From NCBI GenBank assembly GCA_963522145.1, contig CAUQXI010000005.1, forward strand, positions 1 through 64,000: DNA of 64,000 nt, read 5' to 3'. Below are positions 52,716 through 61,128 of the stretch, one piece after another. Position 1 is the stretch's first letter; each line of letters opens with the position of its first letter. Made by a program: the position numbers and the translations under genes. The notes under the pieces were generated by a model that saw only the letters and a list, made by a program, of their open reading frames with translations, made no database searches and had not been told where the DNA came from. Source of the stretch: Mesorhizobium_B sp963522145. Lineage in GTDB: Bacteria > Pseudomonadota > Alphaproteobacteria > Rhizobiales > Rhizobiaceae.

Positions 52716-54044
52716 ATGCGTCTTTCAAAATATTTCCTTCCGATCCTCAAGGAAACGCCGCGCGAGGCGGAGATCGTTTCGCATCGCCTGATGCTGCGCG
52801 CCGGCATGATCCGGCAGCAGGCGGCGGGAAGCTTCTCATGGCTGCCCCTCGGCAAGCGCGTGCTGGACAAGGTTTGCGGGATCGTCCGCGAGGAGCAGAA
52901 CCGGGCCGGGGCGCTCGAGATCTTGATGCCTACCATCCAGTCGGCCGATCTTTGGCGCGAAAGCGGGCGCTACGAGGCCTATGGCAAGGAGATGCTGCGC
53001 CTGCAGGACAGGCACGAGCGCGACATGCTGTTCGGCCCCACCAATGAGGAGATGGTGACGGAAATTTTCCGTTCCTATGTCCGGTCCTACCGCGACCTGC
53101 CGCTCAACCTCTACCACATCCAGTGGAAGTTCCGCGACGAGGTGCGTCCACGCTTCGGCGTGATGCGTTCGCGCGAGTTCCTGATGAAGGATGCCTATTC
53201 CTTCGACCTCAACTTCGAAGGTGCCCGTGCTGCCTATAACCGCATGTTCGTTTCCTACCTGCGCACCTTTGCCCGCATGGACCTCAAGGCGATCCCGATG
53301 CGCGCCGACACGGGGCCGATCGGCGGCGACCTCAGCCACGAATTCATCATCCTGGCGGAAACGGGTGAGAGTCAGGTCTTCTGCAACCGCCGCTATCTTG
53401 AACTGCAAGTGCCAGGCGAAGACACCGACTTCGCTGACGACGCCGGTATAGCTGGAATCGTAAAGGGCTGGACCGCGCCCTATGCGGCCACGGAGGAGAT
53501 GCACGACGATGCGGCATGGGAGCGCGTCGGCGAGGAGGATCGGCTGGCCGCGCGCGGCATCGAGGTCGGCCATATTTTCCACTTCGGCGAGAAATATTCC
53601 AAGCCGATGAATGCGAAGGTGACAGGCCCGGACGGCAAAGACCATTTCGTGTCGATGGGCTCCTATGGCATCGGCCCCTCTCGGCTGATCGCGGCGATCA
53701 TCGAGGCGAGCCATGACGAGAACGGCATCATCTGGCCGGAAGCAGTGGCGCCATTCGAGGTCGGGCTCATCAATATGAAGCCGGGGGACGGCGCCTGCGA
53801 TGCGCTTTGCGAGAAGCTTTATGGCGAGTTGGCCGCCTCTGGCCGCGACGTGCTCTACGACGACACCGATAATCGGGCAGGCGCGAAGTTCGCCTCCGCC
53901 GATCTGATCGGCCTTCCCTGGCAGGTGATTGTCGGCCCGCGCGGCGCTGCCACAGGCGAGGTGGAACTCAAGAACCGCCGCTCGGGCGAGCGCGAAACGC
54001 TGCCGGCTGATCGGCTGCACGAGCGGCTCGGCCTTCGCGCATGA
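52716..54044 (+). CDS. proS: Prolyl-tRNA synthetase, short alphaproteobacterial type
   Basis: ProS charges tRNA-Pro. The 442-residue product lacks the insertion (editing) domain of the E. coli type. Class II motifs are visible: motif 1 in EILMPTIQSADLW, motif 2 in IQWKFRDEVRPRFGVMRSREF with MKDAYSF, and motif 3 in GSYGIGPSRLIAA. The ATG at 52716 gives the standard MRLSKYFLPILKETP start. Its stop overlaps lolC (ATGA). Confidence 0.97.
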   Translation: MRLSKYFLPILKETPREAEIVSHRLMLRAGMIRQQAAGSFSWLPLGKRVLDKVCGIVREEQNRAGALEILMPTIQSADLWRESGRYEAYGKEMLRLQDRHERDMLFGPTNEEMVTEIFRSYVRSYRDLPLNLYHIQWKFRDEVRPRFGVMRSREFLMKDAYSFDLNFEGARAAYNRMFVSYLRTFARMDLKAIPMRADTGPIGGDLSHEFIILAETGESQVFCNRRYLELQVPGEDTDFADDAGIAGIVKGWTAPYAATEEMHDDAAWERVGEEDRLAARGIEVGHIFHFGEKYSKPMNAKVTGPDGKDHFVSMGSYGIGPSRLIAAIIEASHDENGIIWPEAVAPFEVGLINMKPGDGACDALCEKLYGELAASGRDVLYDDTDNRAGAKFASADLIGLPWQVIVGPRGAATGEVELKNRRSGERETLPADRLHERLGLRA

Positions 54045-55324
54045 GCAGCGAGACCGGGAAGCTGGACGGAGCCGGACCCTTCTCCGCCTTTGAGCGGATG
54101 GTCGCCTGGCGCTACCTTCGCGCCAAGCGTAAGGAAACGGTGATCTCGGTGATCGCGATCATCTCCTTCATCGGGATCATGCTGGGCGTCGCCACGCTGA
54201 TCACGGTCATGGCGGTGATGAACGGTTTCCGCGCCGAACTCCTGAACCGCATCCTCGGCATCAACGGCCATGTGATCCTCCAGCCGATCGACATGCCGCT
54301 TGACGATTACGCCGCCGTCGCCGGGCGCATCAACGGACTGGACGGCGTACGCTACGCCATTCCGCTGGTCGATGGGCAGGTGCTCGCCTCGGGGCCGGCC
54401 GGCCCCGGCACGGGCGCGCTGGTGCGCGGCATCCGCGGTGAGGATCTCGGACGGGTGACGCTTGTCGCCAACAATGTCCGCCAGGGCTCGCTGGTCGGGT
54501 TTGACGAAGGCGAGGGCGTCGCGATCGGCTCTCGCATGGCGCAGAACCTCGGGCTTTCGCTCGGCGACATGATCACTCTGGTGTCGCCGGAAGGCGACAT
54601 TACGCCGTTTGGAACCACGCCGCGCTTCAAGGCCTATCCCGTCAGCGCCATCTTCGAGGTTGGCATGTCGGACTACGACGCGTCGATCATCTATATGCCG
54701 CTGGGCGAGGCGCAACTTTACTTCAACATGGAGAACCGCGCCCAGACGATCGAAGTCTATGTGGACGATCCGGACGGTGTGGACTCGCTCAAGAAGCCGA
54801 TCGAGGACGCCGCTCAGAGGCCGATCCTGCTGACCGACTGGCGACAGCGCAACCAGACCTTCTTTTCCGCCCTTCAGGTGGAGCGCAACGTCATGTTCAT
54901 GATCCTGACCCTGATCGTGCTGGTGGCTGCGCTCAACATCATTTCCGGCCTGATCATGCTGGTGAAGGACAAAGGCCGCGATATCGCCGTCCTTCGCACA
55001 ATCGGCGCCTCACGCGGCGCCGTGATGCGTATCTTCATGATGACGGGCGCTGCGATCGGCGTGACGGGCACGCTCGCCGGCGTAGCGCTCGGCGTTACCC
55101 TTTGCCTAAATGTCGAGTCGATCCGGCAGTTCTTCTCCTGGCTGTCCGGTACCACGATCTTCAACCCGGAACTCTATTTCCTCAGCCAGCTTCCGGCGCG
55201 AATGGAGTGGCAGGAAACCGTGACGGTCATCGCCATGGCGCTCGTGCTGTCGTTCCTCGCAACGCTCTTTCCCGCGTGGCGCGCGGCCAAGCTCGATCCG
55301 GTCGAAGCCCTGAGGTATGAGTAA
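54041..55324 (+). CDS. lolC: Lipoprotein-releasing ABC transporter permease LolC/E
   Basis: The permease extracts lipoproteins from the inner membrane for LolA. The 427-residue product has one N-terminal helix (about residues 30-55) starting EVISVIAIISFIGIMLGVA in sense, a large periplasmic domain to about residue 275, and three C-terminal helices including MFMILTLIVLVAALNIISG. Only one LolC/E-type gene is present beside lolD, as common in alphaproteobacteria. It starts inside the proS stop and lolD begins immediately after its TAA. Confidence 0.95.
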   Translation: MSSETGKLDGAGPFSAFERMVAWRYLRAKRKETVISVIAIISFIGIMLGVATLITVMAVMNGFRAELLNRILGINGHVILQPIDMPLDDYAAVAGRINGLDGVRYAIPLVDGQVLASGPAGPGTGALVRGIRGEDLGRVTLVANNVRQGSLVGFDEGEGVAIGSRMAQNLGLSLGDMITLVSPEGDITPFGTTPRFKAYPVSAIFEVGMSDYDASIIYMPLGEAQLYFNMENRAQTIEVYVDDPDGVDSLKKPIEDAAQRPILLTDWRQRNQTFFSALQVERNVMFMILTLIVLVAALNIISGLIMLVKDKGRDIAVLRTIGASRGAVMRIFMMTGAAIGVTGTLAGVALGVTLCLNVESIRQFFSWLSGTTIFNPELYFLSQLPARMEWQETVTVIAMALVLSFLATLFPAWRAAKLDPVEALRYE

Positions 55325-56005
55325 ATGGCCGATGCCGTGATGCGGCTCCAGTCGGTCGGCCGCCACTACATCCAGGGCGAAAAGCGGCTGACAATCCTGA
55401 ACGGCGCGGACTTTGCGCTGAGGGCAGGCGAGATGGTCGCCCTCGTCGCGCCCTCCGGCACCGGAAAGTCCACGCTGCTGCATGTGGCCGGATTGCTGGA
55501 ACGCCCGAGTGACGGCGAAGTCTGGGTCGGCCGCCGCGCATGCGGCGCGCTGTCGGACGATGAGCGCACCGCGATCCGCCGCAACGAGATCGGCTTCGTC
55601 TACCAGTTCCACCATCTGCTGCCTGAGTTCACTGCCCTTGAGAACATCATGATGCCTCAGCTCGTGAAGGGCCTCGGACGCAAGGAAGCAGCAAGCCGCG
55701 CACGGCAGTTGCTCGACTACATGCAGATCGGCGCACGTTCGCTGCACCGCCCCTCCGAGCTTTCAGGCGGAGAACAACAGCGGGTGGCCATCGCGCGCGC
55801 CGTCGCCAATGCACCGCGCATCCTCCTGGCCGACGAGCCGACGGGCAATCTCGACCCCGTCACCGCCTCCTACGTGTTCGAGGCTCTCGGCGCCCTGGTG
55901 AAGCAGTCCGGCCTCGCCGCCTTGATCGCCACTCACAATCACGAGCTGGCCAGCCGGATGGACCGTCGCGTTACGCTGTTAAACGGGCAGATCGTTCCGG
56001 CCTAA
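55325..56005 (+). CDS. lolD: Lipoprotein-releasing ABC transporter ATPase LolD
   Basis: The 226-residue ABC ATPase has Walker A APSGTGKST at residues 42-50 (alanine replaces the usual first glycine), the signature LSGGEQQRVAIARAV and Walker B ILLADEPTG. It powers LolC/E-dependent lipoprotein release. The ATG immediately follows the lolC stop. In many related genomes dnaE comes next; here it is absent. Confidence 0.95.
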   Translation: MADAVMRLQSVGRHYIQGEKRLTILNGADFALRAGEMVALVAPSGTGKSTLLHVAGLLERPSDGEVWVGRRACGALSDDERTAIRRNEIGFVYQFHHLLPEFTALENIMMPQLVKGLGRKEAASRARQLLDYMQIGARSLHRPSELSGGEQQRVAIARAVANAPRILLADEPTGNLDPVTASYVFEALGALVKQSGLAALIATHNHELASRMDRRVTLLNGQIVPA

Positions 56006-56038
56006 GCCTGCCATTCGCAAATCGTTAAACTTTTAAGG

Positions 56039-56058
56039 TTCGGAGCACCCGCTCCGAA
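56039..56058. other. Inverted repeat after lolD
   Basis: TTCGGAGC/GCTCCGAA forms an 8-bp stem with an ACCC loop, not followed by a T tract. It may end lolD transcription inefficiently or protect the 3' end. Confidence 0.4.
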
Positions 56059-56074
56059 TCGCTCATCAACATGC

Positions 56075-56103
56075 TTGACGAGGGAACAAAGATAGAACAT
56101 AAC
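56075..56103 (+). promoter_or_regulatory. Promoter with LexA-type SOS box upstream of a small membrane-peptide gene
   Basis: TTGACG (56075-56080) and CATAAC (56098-56103) are 17 bp apart. The spacer holds GAACAAAGATAGAAC (56084-56098), a perfect GAAC-N7-GAAC, the reverse complement of the alphaproteobacterial LexA box GTTC-N7-GTTC. Bound LexA would cover the promoter. The next start codon on this strand is the ATG at 56133. Confidence 0.65.
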
Positions 56104-56132
56104 TAAAACACAACATAAACTAGGAAGAAGCG

Positions 56133-56219
56133 ATGAACGAGCTGGTTCAGGATGTCCTGTCGATGGCCTGCATGGGCACCTTTCTGGTGGCTGCCGCGAT
56201 GTGGATCGGAGCGCTTTAA
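56133..56219 (+). CDS. 28-residue single-helix membrane peptide under a LexA-type box
   Basis: The gene codes for 28 residues beginning MNELVQDVLSMACMG and ending VAAAMWIGAL. Residues 9-28 are one hydrophobic helix; only the first eight are polar. AGGAAG lies 6 bases before the ATG, a better ribosome-binding site than many large genes here have. The promoter 30 bases upstream contains a perfect SOS box. SidA of Caulobacter, an SOS-induced inner-membrane division inhibitor, is of similar size and topology, but I see no basis for claiming homology. No terminator with a clear stem follows, although a T6 tract lies 4 bases after the stop. Confidence 0.65.
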   Translation: MNELVQDVLSMACMGTFLVAAAMWIGAL

Positions 56220-56387
56220 GAAATTTTTTCGGCTGAGATTAGAGCGTTGAAGGAGGTAGCCGGGAAAGCGCGGTTGCCGGCAATCTCCGCGCTAACCGCG
56301 CCGTAGCGCGTTTGCCCGAAGCGCTTTGTCGAGACAGCCGGGCTGTTGAGCAACCGCTGGCGACATGAAGGGCGAAAGCTTGTGCGC
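56220..56387. other. Convergent gap before lipB
   Basis: This gap between the small peptide gene and the end of lipB holds an 8-bp inverted repeat GCGCGGTT/AACCGCGC (56268-56275 with 56294-56301) with an 18-base loop. I see no gene. Confidence 0.4.
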
Positions 56388-57113
56388 CTAAGTCGCTTGA
56401 GAGGGGCCGAAAACCTCTTCAAAGGCCTCGCGTAGAGCGAAGTCCAGGTCGGCCATCGTGACGGGCAAACCAAGATCGACCAGGCTGGTCACGCCGTAGC
56501 CGGCGATCCCACAGGGCACGATGCCGGAGAAGTGCCCAAGTTCCGGCTCCACATTGATGGCGATGCCATGGAAGCTGATCCATCGGCGCAGGCGGATGCC
56601 GATCGCGGCAATCTTATCTTCCGCCGGCAGGCCATTGCGGCCTGACCGGTCCGGCCTCACAACCCAGACGCCCACGCGGTCCTCGCGCCGCTCGCCCTTG
56701 ATGTTGAAATGCGCGAGGGTGCGGATGATCCATTCCTCCAGCGCGGCAACAAAGGCGCGAACATCCGCCTTCCGCCGTTTGAGGTCGAGCATCACATAGG
56801 CCACACGCTGGCCCAGCCCGTGATAGGTGTACTCTCCGCCCCGGCCGCTGTGGTGAACAGGAAAGCGATCGGGCGCGAGCAGGTCGCCGGGTTTGGCGCT
56901 TGTGCCCGCCGTGTAAAGCGGCGGGTGCTCCACGAGCCAGATCAGCTCCGTCTCGCGCCCTGAATGGATCGCCTCGACGCGCCGCTCCATCTCTCGGACA
57001 GCATCTTCATAAGGCAGCAGGCCGGGCTCAATGCGCCATGCGACCGGGGCCGCGGCCTCCTTTGGCAAGAAGGCGGCGGCGAGATCGGTGCGAAGCGAAG
57101 GAGAAGGCGTCAT
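56388..57113 (-). CDS. lipB: Lipoyl(octanoyl) transferase
   Basis: LipB moves octanoate from ACP to the lipoyl domains of 2-oxoacid dehydrogenases. The 241-residue product has RGGEYTYHGLGQRVAYVMLDL, the catalytic lysine K167 (DKIAAIGIRL) and catalytic cysteine C201 (VPCGIAGYGVTS). The frame is open another 41 codons upstream; the ATG at 57113 gives the more usual length but has a weak ribosome-binding site, so the start is tentative. Confidence 0.92.
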   Translation of the reverse strand: MTPSPSLRTDLAAAFLPKEAAAPVAWRIEPGLLPYEDAVREMERRVEAIHSGRETELIWLVEHPPLYTAGTSAKPGDLLAPDRFPVHHSGRGGEYTYHGLGQRVAYVMLDLKRRKADVRAFVAALEEWIIRTLAHFNIKGERREDRVGVWVVRPDRSGRNGLPAEDKIAAIGIRLRRWISFHGIAINVEPELGHFSGIVPCGIAGYGVTSLVDLGLPVTMADLDFALREAFEEVFGPSQAT

Positions 57114-57334
57114 TCGCACCAGATATGGCGGCTTTGACGAGCCTTTTCCAGTCGATGCTGTGGCTTGGGGCAACTCAACGTCGAAGGCCAAGCCGCTAAG
57201 GGATATACAGGCTGGCCAAGCTACCGAGCGAGGCAATCCGCTGCGCGATTATATCTCTGAAGAGAGGCGGAGGCCGTTGTGCCGAGCGCGCTGGTTGCAC
57301 CCTGAAGAGCCTACGGTTCTGACGATGAGATGAC

Positions 57335-57419
57335 TGGTGCGGTCGAGAAGACTCGAACTTCCACGGGTTGCCCCACAGCGACCTCAACGCTGCGCGTCTA
57401 CCAATTCCGCCACGACCGC
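57335..57419 (-). tRNA. tRNA-Leu (GAG)
   Basis: An 85-base minus-strand class II tRNA: acceptor GCGGTCG/CGACCGC, anticodon stem CAGCG/CGCTG with loop TTGAGGT giving GAG, a long variable arm (TGGGGCAACCCGTG region) and encoded CCA at 57335-57337. Confidence 0.97.
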
Positions 57420-57456
57420 CCGTCACGAAAATGCCGGTCTCTGACCGGCTCGCGGC

Positions 57457-57484
57457 GTGTAGCAAATCGAGGTGCCTGAAACAA
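57457..57484 (-). promoter_or_regulatory. Possible tRNA-Leu promoter
   Basis: On the minus strand TTGTTT (57484-57479) and CTACAC (57462-57457), spacer 16 bp, 37 bases before the tRNA. Confidence 0.4.
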
Positions 57485-57699
57485 GCCTCGGCAAACGGGT
57501 TTTCTCCCCGCTCAGGCACTCGGCTGCCGTGCGTCCTTTCCTCCTCGATCGCGCGGCATGGCGCGCGCGGGAATGATCCCGCCGCAGCGCGTCACAATCG
57601 AAGTCACAGCATCCGTTTGGCGATTGCATCGGGCACGGGCTTGGTGTTCAACGAGCGCGCAACCGCAACCCGCATCGCGCGCAGGCGGGGAGATCCATC

Positions 57700-59121
57700 T
57701 TGGAGAGCCCGAACGAACAACGGTCCAAGGCGGACCTTCACGATGCGCTGAACGCCGACATCTATGATGAGGACGGCGCGCTTCGGGCGGGCTTCCTCGC
57801 GCATGTCGGCGCGGCAATCGCCGATCGCGACACGGTCATCCTCAAGCGGGAGGTGGCCGATCTTCACCAGTCCGAGCTCGGCGACCTGCTTGAGGCGCTT
57901 CTGCCCGAGCAGCGCCGCCAGTTGGTGGAACTTCTCGGCTCCGACTTCGACTTCACCGCACTTACCGAGGTCGACGAGGCAATCCGCCTCGAGATCGTGG
58001 ATGCCATGCCCAACGCGCAGATCGCGCAGGGCGTGCAGGACCTCGACTCCGACGATGCCGTCTACATCCTCGAGGACCTGGACAAGGCAGATCGCGAGGA
58101 AATCCTCGCCCAGCTTCCGTTCACCGAACGCATCAGGCTCAGCCGTTCGCTCGACTATCCGGAGGAAAGTGCCGGACGGCGCATGCAGACCGAGTTCGTC
58201 GCCGTGCCGCCGTTCTGGAGTGTCGGCCAGACCATCGACTATATGCGCGACGACAAGAACCTTCCCGACCGGTTCAGCCAGATTTTCGTGATCGAGCCGA
58301 ATTTCACGCTGAAGGGCGCGGTCGATCTGGATCAGGTTCTGCGGTCCCAGCGCTCGGCCAAGATCGCCGATGTGATGCACGAAACGCGCCATGCCATCCC
58401 GGCCACCATGGACCAGGAGGAAGCGGCCCAGGTCTTCGAGCAGTATGACCTGCTTTCCGCGGCCGTGGTAGACGAGAATGAACGGCTGGTCGGCGTGCTC
58501 ACCATCGACGACGTGGTGGACGTGATCCAGCAGGAGGCGGAAGAAGACTTGCTGCGCATGGGCGGCGTGGGCGACGAGGAACTGTCGGACACGATCCTCA
58601 CCACCAGCCGGCTTCGTATGCCCTGGCTCGCCGTGAACCTTCTTACGGCTTTTCTGTCCGCCAGCGTGATCAGCCTGTTCGATGCGACGATCGAGCAGAT
58701 GGTGGCGCTCGCGATTTTGATGCCGATCGTGGCGTCCATGGGCGGCAACGCGGCCACCCAGACCATGACCGTCACGGTGCGCGCTCTGGCGACCAAGGAC
58801 CTCGACATCTACAATGCCGGGCGCGTGATACGCCGCGAGGCGGTGGTCGGGCTGATCAATGGCGCGCTGTTCGCGTCTCTGATCGGCATTGTCGCCGGCT
58901 TCTGGTTCGGCAACCCCAATCTCGGCGGCATCATCGCCACCGCCATGGTCATCAACATGCTGGCTGCAGCGACGGGCGGTATCCTGATCCCGCTGATGCT
59001 CGATCGTCTGGGCGCCGATCCGGCAATCGCCTCATCCGTCTTCGTCACGATGGTGACCGATGTGGTCGGCTTCTTTTCCTTTCTCGGCCTCGCAACGTGG
59101 TGGTTCGGCCTCAGCGGCTGA
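57700..59121 (+). CDS. mgtE: MgtE family magnesium transporter
   Basis: MgtE is a dimeric Mg2+ channel gated by cytosolic Mg2+. The 473-residue product has the N-terminal superhelical domain (about 30-150), two CBS domains (about 160-285), and five helices at the C-terminus with ILMPIVASMGGNAATQTMTV, the pore motif. The start is TTG at 57700 with GGGGAGA upstream; a Mg2+ riboswitch was not recognised in the 280-base region before it. Confidence 0.95.
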   Translation: MESPNEQRSKADLHDALNADIYDEDGALRAGFLAHVGAAIADRDTVILKREVADLHQSELGDLLEALLPEQRRQLVELLGSDFDFTALTEVDEAIRLEIVDAMPNAQIAQGVQDLDSDDAVYILEDLDKADREEILAQLPFTERIRLSRSLDYPEESAGRRMQTEFVAVPPFWSVGQTIDYMRDDKNLPDRFSQIFVIEPNFTLKGAVDLDQVLRSQRSAKIADVMHETRHAIPATMDQEEAAQVFEQYDLLSAAVVDENERLVGVLTIDDVVDVIQQEAEEDLLRMGGVGDEELSDTILTTSRLRMPWLAVNLLTAFLSASVISLFDATIEQMVALAILMPIVASMGGNAATQTMTVTVRALATKDLDIYNAGRVIRREAVVGLINGALFASLIGIVAGFWFGNPNLGGIIATAMVINMLAAATGGILIPLMLDRLGADPAIASSVFVTMVTDVVGFFSFLGLATWWFGLSG

Positions 59122-59223
59122 CGGTGCTGCCGATTGACTTCTGGCGGAAGGCACGGCGAAGCTTTCTTCTTTCGCGGGCGAGGCACGAGGTTTGCCGGCG
59201 AAAGCGTTGCAAGGAGAGGCCGA

Positions 59224-59616
59224 GTGCCCGTGCGAGAGTATTATTCGATCACCGAGCTCACCCGCGAGTTCGACGTCTCGACGCGCACGCTGCGCTTCTA
59301 TGAGGACGAGGGCCTCATTTCGCCCGTCAGGCGCGGTCGGACGCGGCTGTTCCGACAATCAGACCGGCATCTGCTGCGCCAGATCCTGCGCGGCAAGCGG
59401 CTCGGCTTCTCCATCGCGGAAATCCGCGAGATCGTGCAGATGTACAAGGAGCCGCCCGGCGAGGTGGGCCAACTCAAGCTGATGATCCGCCGCGTCGAGG
59501 AAAAGCGCGAGAACCTGCGCCAGAAGCGGCGCGATCTCGAGGAAACGCTGGACGAACTCGATCAGGCGGAAGACGCCTGCATGGAGCGGCTGGCTGAACT
59601 GGGCGTGAAGACCTGA
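59224..59616 (+). CDS. MerR family transcriptional regulator
   Basis: The 130-residue product has a MerR winged helix (YYSITELTREFDVSTRTLRF) and a following coiled coil (LIRRVEEKRENLRQKRRDLEE region), without metal-binding cysteines of the CueR/MerR type beyond a single C123-like residue. The GTG at 59224 has AAGGAG 7 bases upstream; longer in-frame starts lack this. It lies convergent with the methyltransferase gene (3-base gap). Some relatives control leucine/isovalerate catabolism (LiuR), but no such genes are here. Confidence 0.87.
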   Translation: MPVREYYSITELTREFDVSTRTLRFYEDEGLISPVRRGRTRLFRQSDRHLLRQILRGKRLGFSIAEIREIVQMYKEPPGEVGQLKLMIRRVEEKRENLRQKRRDLEETLDELDQAEDACMERLAELGVKT

Positions 59617-59619
59617 CGC

Positions 59620-60198
59620 TCAGATCCAGCGCCGCACACGCTTCGCGTAGTCGCGCCACGCTTTGCCGAAGCGCAGGGAGAGATGCTTTTCCTCGCCTTC
59701 GATGGCGAGCTTTCTCATCAGAAAGCCTGCCGCCAAGCCTGCGATCAGGAACCAAAGCGAGCCCACGATCAGCGCTAGGCCGCAGCAGAGCAGGACATTG
59801 CCGAGATAGATCGGGTTGCGCGTGAAGGAAAACGGCCCATGCGTGACCAGATGCTCGGTACCTTTATGCGGCATGATGGTGGTTTTCGCCCGCGCCATCG
59901 CGAGCATCGCGCCGACGTCGAGCGCGATCATCGCCGCGATCAGCAGCCAGCCGACCACAAGGAGGATGTCGGATAAGGGTGAGACGAGCCAGGGAGACGT
60001 GTGAAGCATCTGCAGCGCCGTCGCAGACGCGACAGCAGCGAGCGTCACCAGCGGGGGCCACGGAAAGCGGCTCGGCCGTTCGGCGTGGAAATCACCCGCC
60101 GGGGCTGCCGGAGAAGGAATCGGCTTCGCCTGTGCAGATGCCGGCAACTTCGGCGACCCGTGACTGGAGCGCCGCGTCCTCGCCTCCTTTGAAGACAT
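59620..60198 (-). CDS. Isoprenylcysteine carboxyl methyltransferase (ICMT/PEMT) family protein
   Basis: The 192-residue product has a disordered N-terminus and four to five helices, with the SAM-site motif VTHGPFSFTRNPIYLGNVLL and the C-terminal EEKHLSLRFGKAWRDYAKRVRRW that are typical of the family. Substrate unknown; bacterial members methylate small molecules or lipids. Its start overlaps the upstream gene by 107 bases; a shorter start at GTG 60048 would remove the overlap but lose the conserved FPWPP stretch. Confidence 0.82.
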   Translation of the reverse strand: MSSKEARTRRSSHGSPKLPASAQAKPIPSPAAPAGDFHAERPSRFPWPPLVTLAAVASATALQMLHTSPWLVSPLSDILLVVGWLLIAAMIALDVGAMLAMARAKTTIMPHKGTEHLVTHGPFSFTRNPIYLGNVLLCCGLALIVGSLWFLIAGLAAGFLMRKLAIEGEEKHLSLRFGKAWRDYAKRVRRWI

Positions 60199-61066
60199 CG
60201 TCCATCATCCCCCGCTGCTCGATCCCGTCGAGCATGCACGCGCAGTAACGCGAACAAAAGTCCTGATCGCGCACCGAGACGCAACTCGCCTCGCAGGAGC
60301 GCATGAACCTTACCTCACGTGTTTCGGGCTCGGCGGGAAAAACCTGCGCGAATAGCCAGACAAGCCCGATGAGCACCGGCTGGTGGACGAGATAGAAAAG
60401 GAGGCTGTGGCGTCCCGCCAGCGCGGGAAAACGCAGGAATGAAGGGAGGTGCCCTGGTGCAGTGAACCCGTTTCTCCATCCCGCAGCCCTTGTCGCGGCA
60501 ATCCCGAGCAGCACGGCGCCGAACCATGGGAAGAAGGGCACATAGTCGTTCGAGCGCGGATTGGTGACCGACAGGCCGACCCACCATAAAGCGGGATGAT
60601 CGAAGACCGCATGCCGCAGAAAGAACGGAGCCGCGATCACGCCTGCCGCGACCAGCGCCGTAAGCAGCGGAGGCAGTTGGATGAACAAGAGACCGAGCAG
60701 GCTCGCCAGCGCGATCTGGTGAAGAATGCCAAAGAAGATGAACTCCTCGCGCACGGTCAAATAGGTGACGATCGTGATCAGCAGCGCTGCACCGGCCACA
60801 CTCGCGAAACGCCGGCCAAAGGACCGCCAGCGCACGCCACGGCCATGGCCGAGAACGACGCTAACGCCGACCAGGAAAAGGAAGCTCGATGCGATGGCGC
60901 GGGCGAACAGCTTCCACCCGCCATGCGCGGTGAGGCCCGCCGGCAGGTAGCCGAAGAATTCCAGATCCCAGGTAAAGTGGTAGACCGCCATCGCCAGCAG
61001 AGCGATGCCGCGCGCAGCGTCGACCGAGGGCAGGCGCGGTCGGGGCGAAGGAATTGGAACAGTCAT
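60092..61066 (-). CDS. DUF1624/heparan-alpha-glucosaminide N-acetyltransferase-like membrane protein
   Basis: The 324-residue product has about seven to nine helices and the family start RLPSVDAARGIALLAMAVYHF with a membrane-proximal histidine, and FFPWFGAVLLGI and SLLFYLVHQPVLIGLVW further on. A C-terminal cytosolic tail of about 65 residues is cysteine-rich (CEASC, FCSRYCAC). Function is probably acyl transfer to a sugar or glycan but is not established. The ATG at 61066 was preferred to upstream starts that overlap the MFS gene's end. Confidence 0.78.
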   Translation of the reverse strand: MTVPIPSPRPRLPSVDAARGIALLAMAVYHFTWDLEFFGYLPAGLTAHGGWKLFARAIASSFLFLVGVSVVLGHGRGVRWRSFGRRFASVAGAALLITIVTYLTVREEFIFFGILHQIALASLLGLLFIQLPPLLTALVAAGVIAAPFFLRHAVFDHPALWWVGLSVTNPRSNDYVPFFPWFGAVLLGIAATRAAGWRNGFTAPGHLPSFLRFPALAGRHSLLFYLVHQPVLIGLVWLFAQVFPAEPETREVRFMRSCEASCVSVRDQDFCSRYCACMLDGIEQRGMMDDVFKGGEDAALQSRVAEVAGICTGEADSFSGSPGG

Positions 61067-61128
61067 GGCCGGCGAGCTTTGGCGCAGCGCAACGGCAAAG
61101 TCCAACGCGTGTGGAAAGCAGCGCGCGA

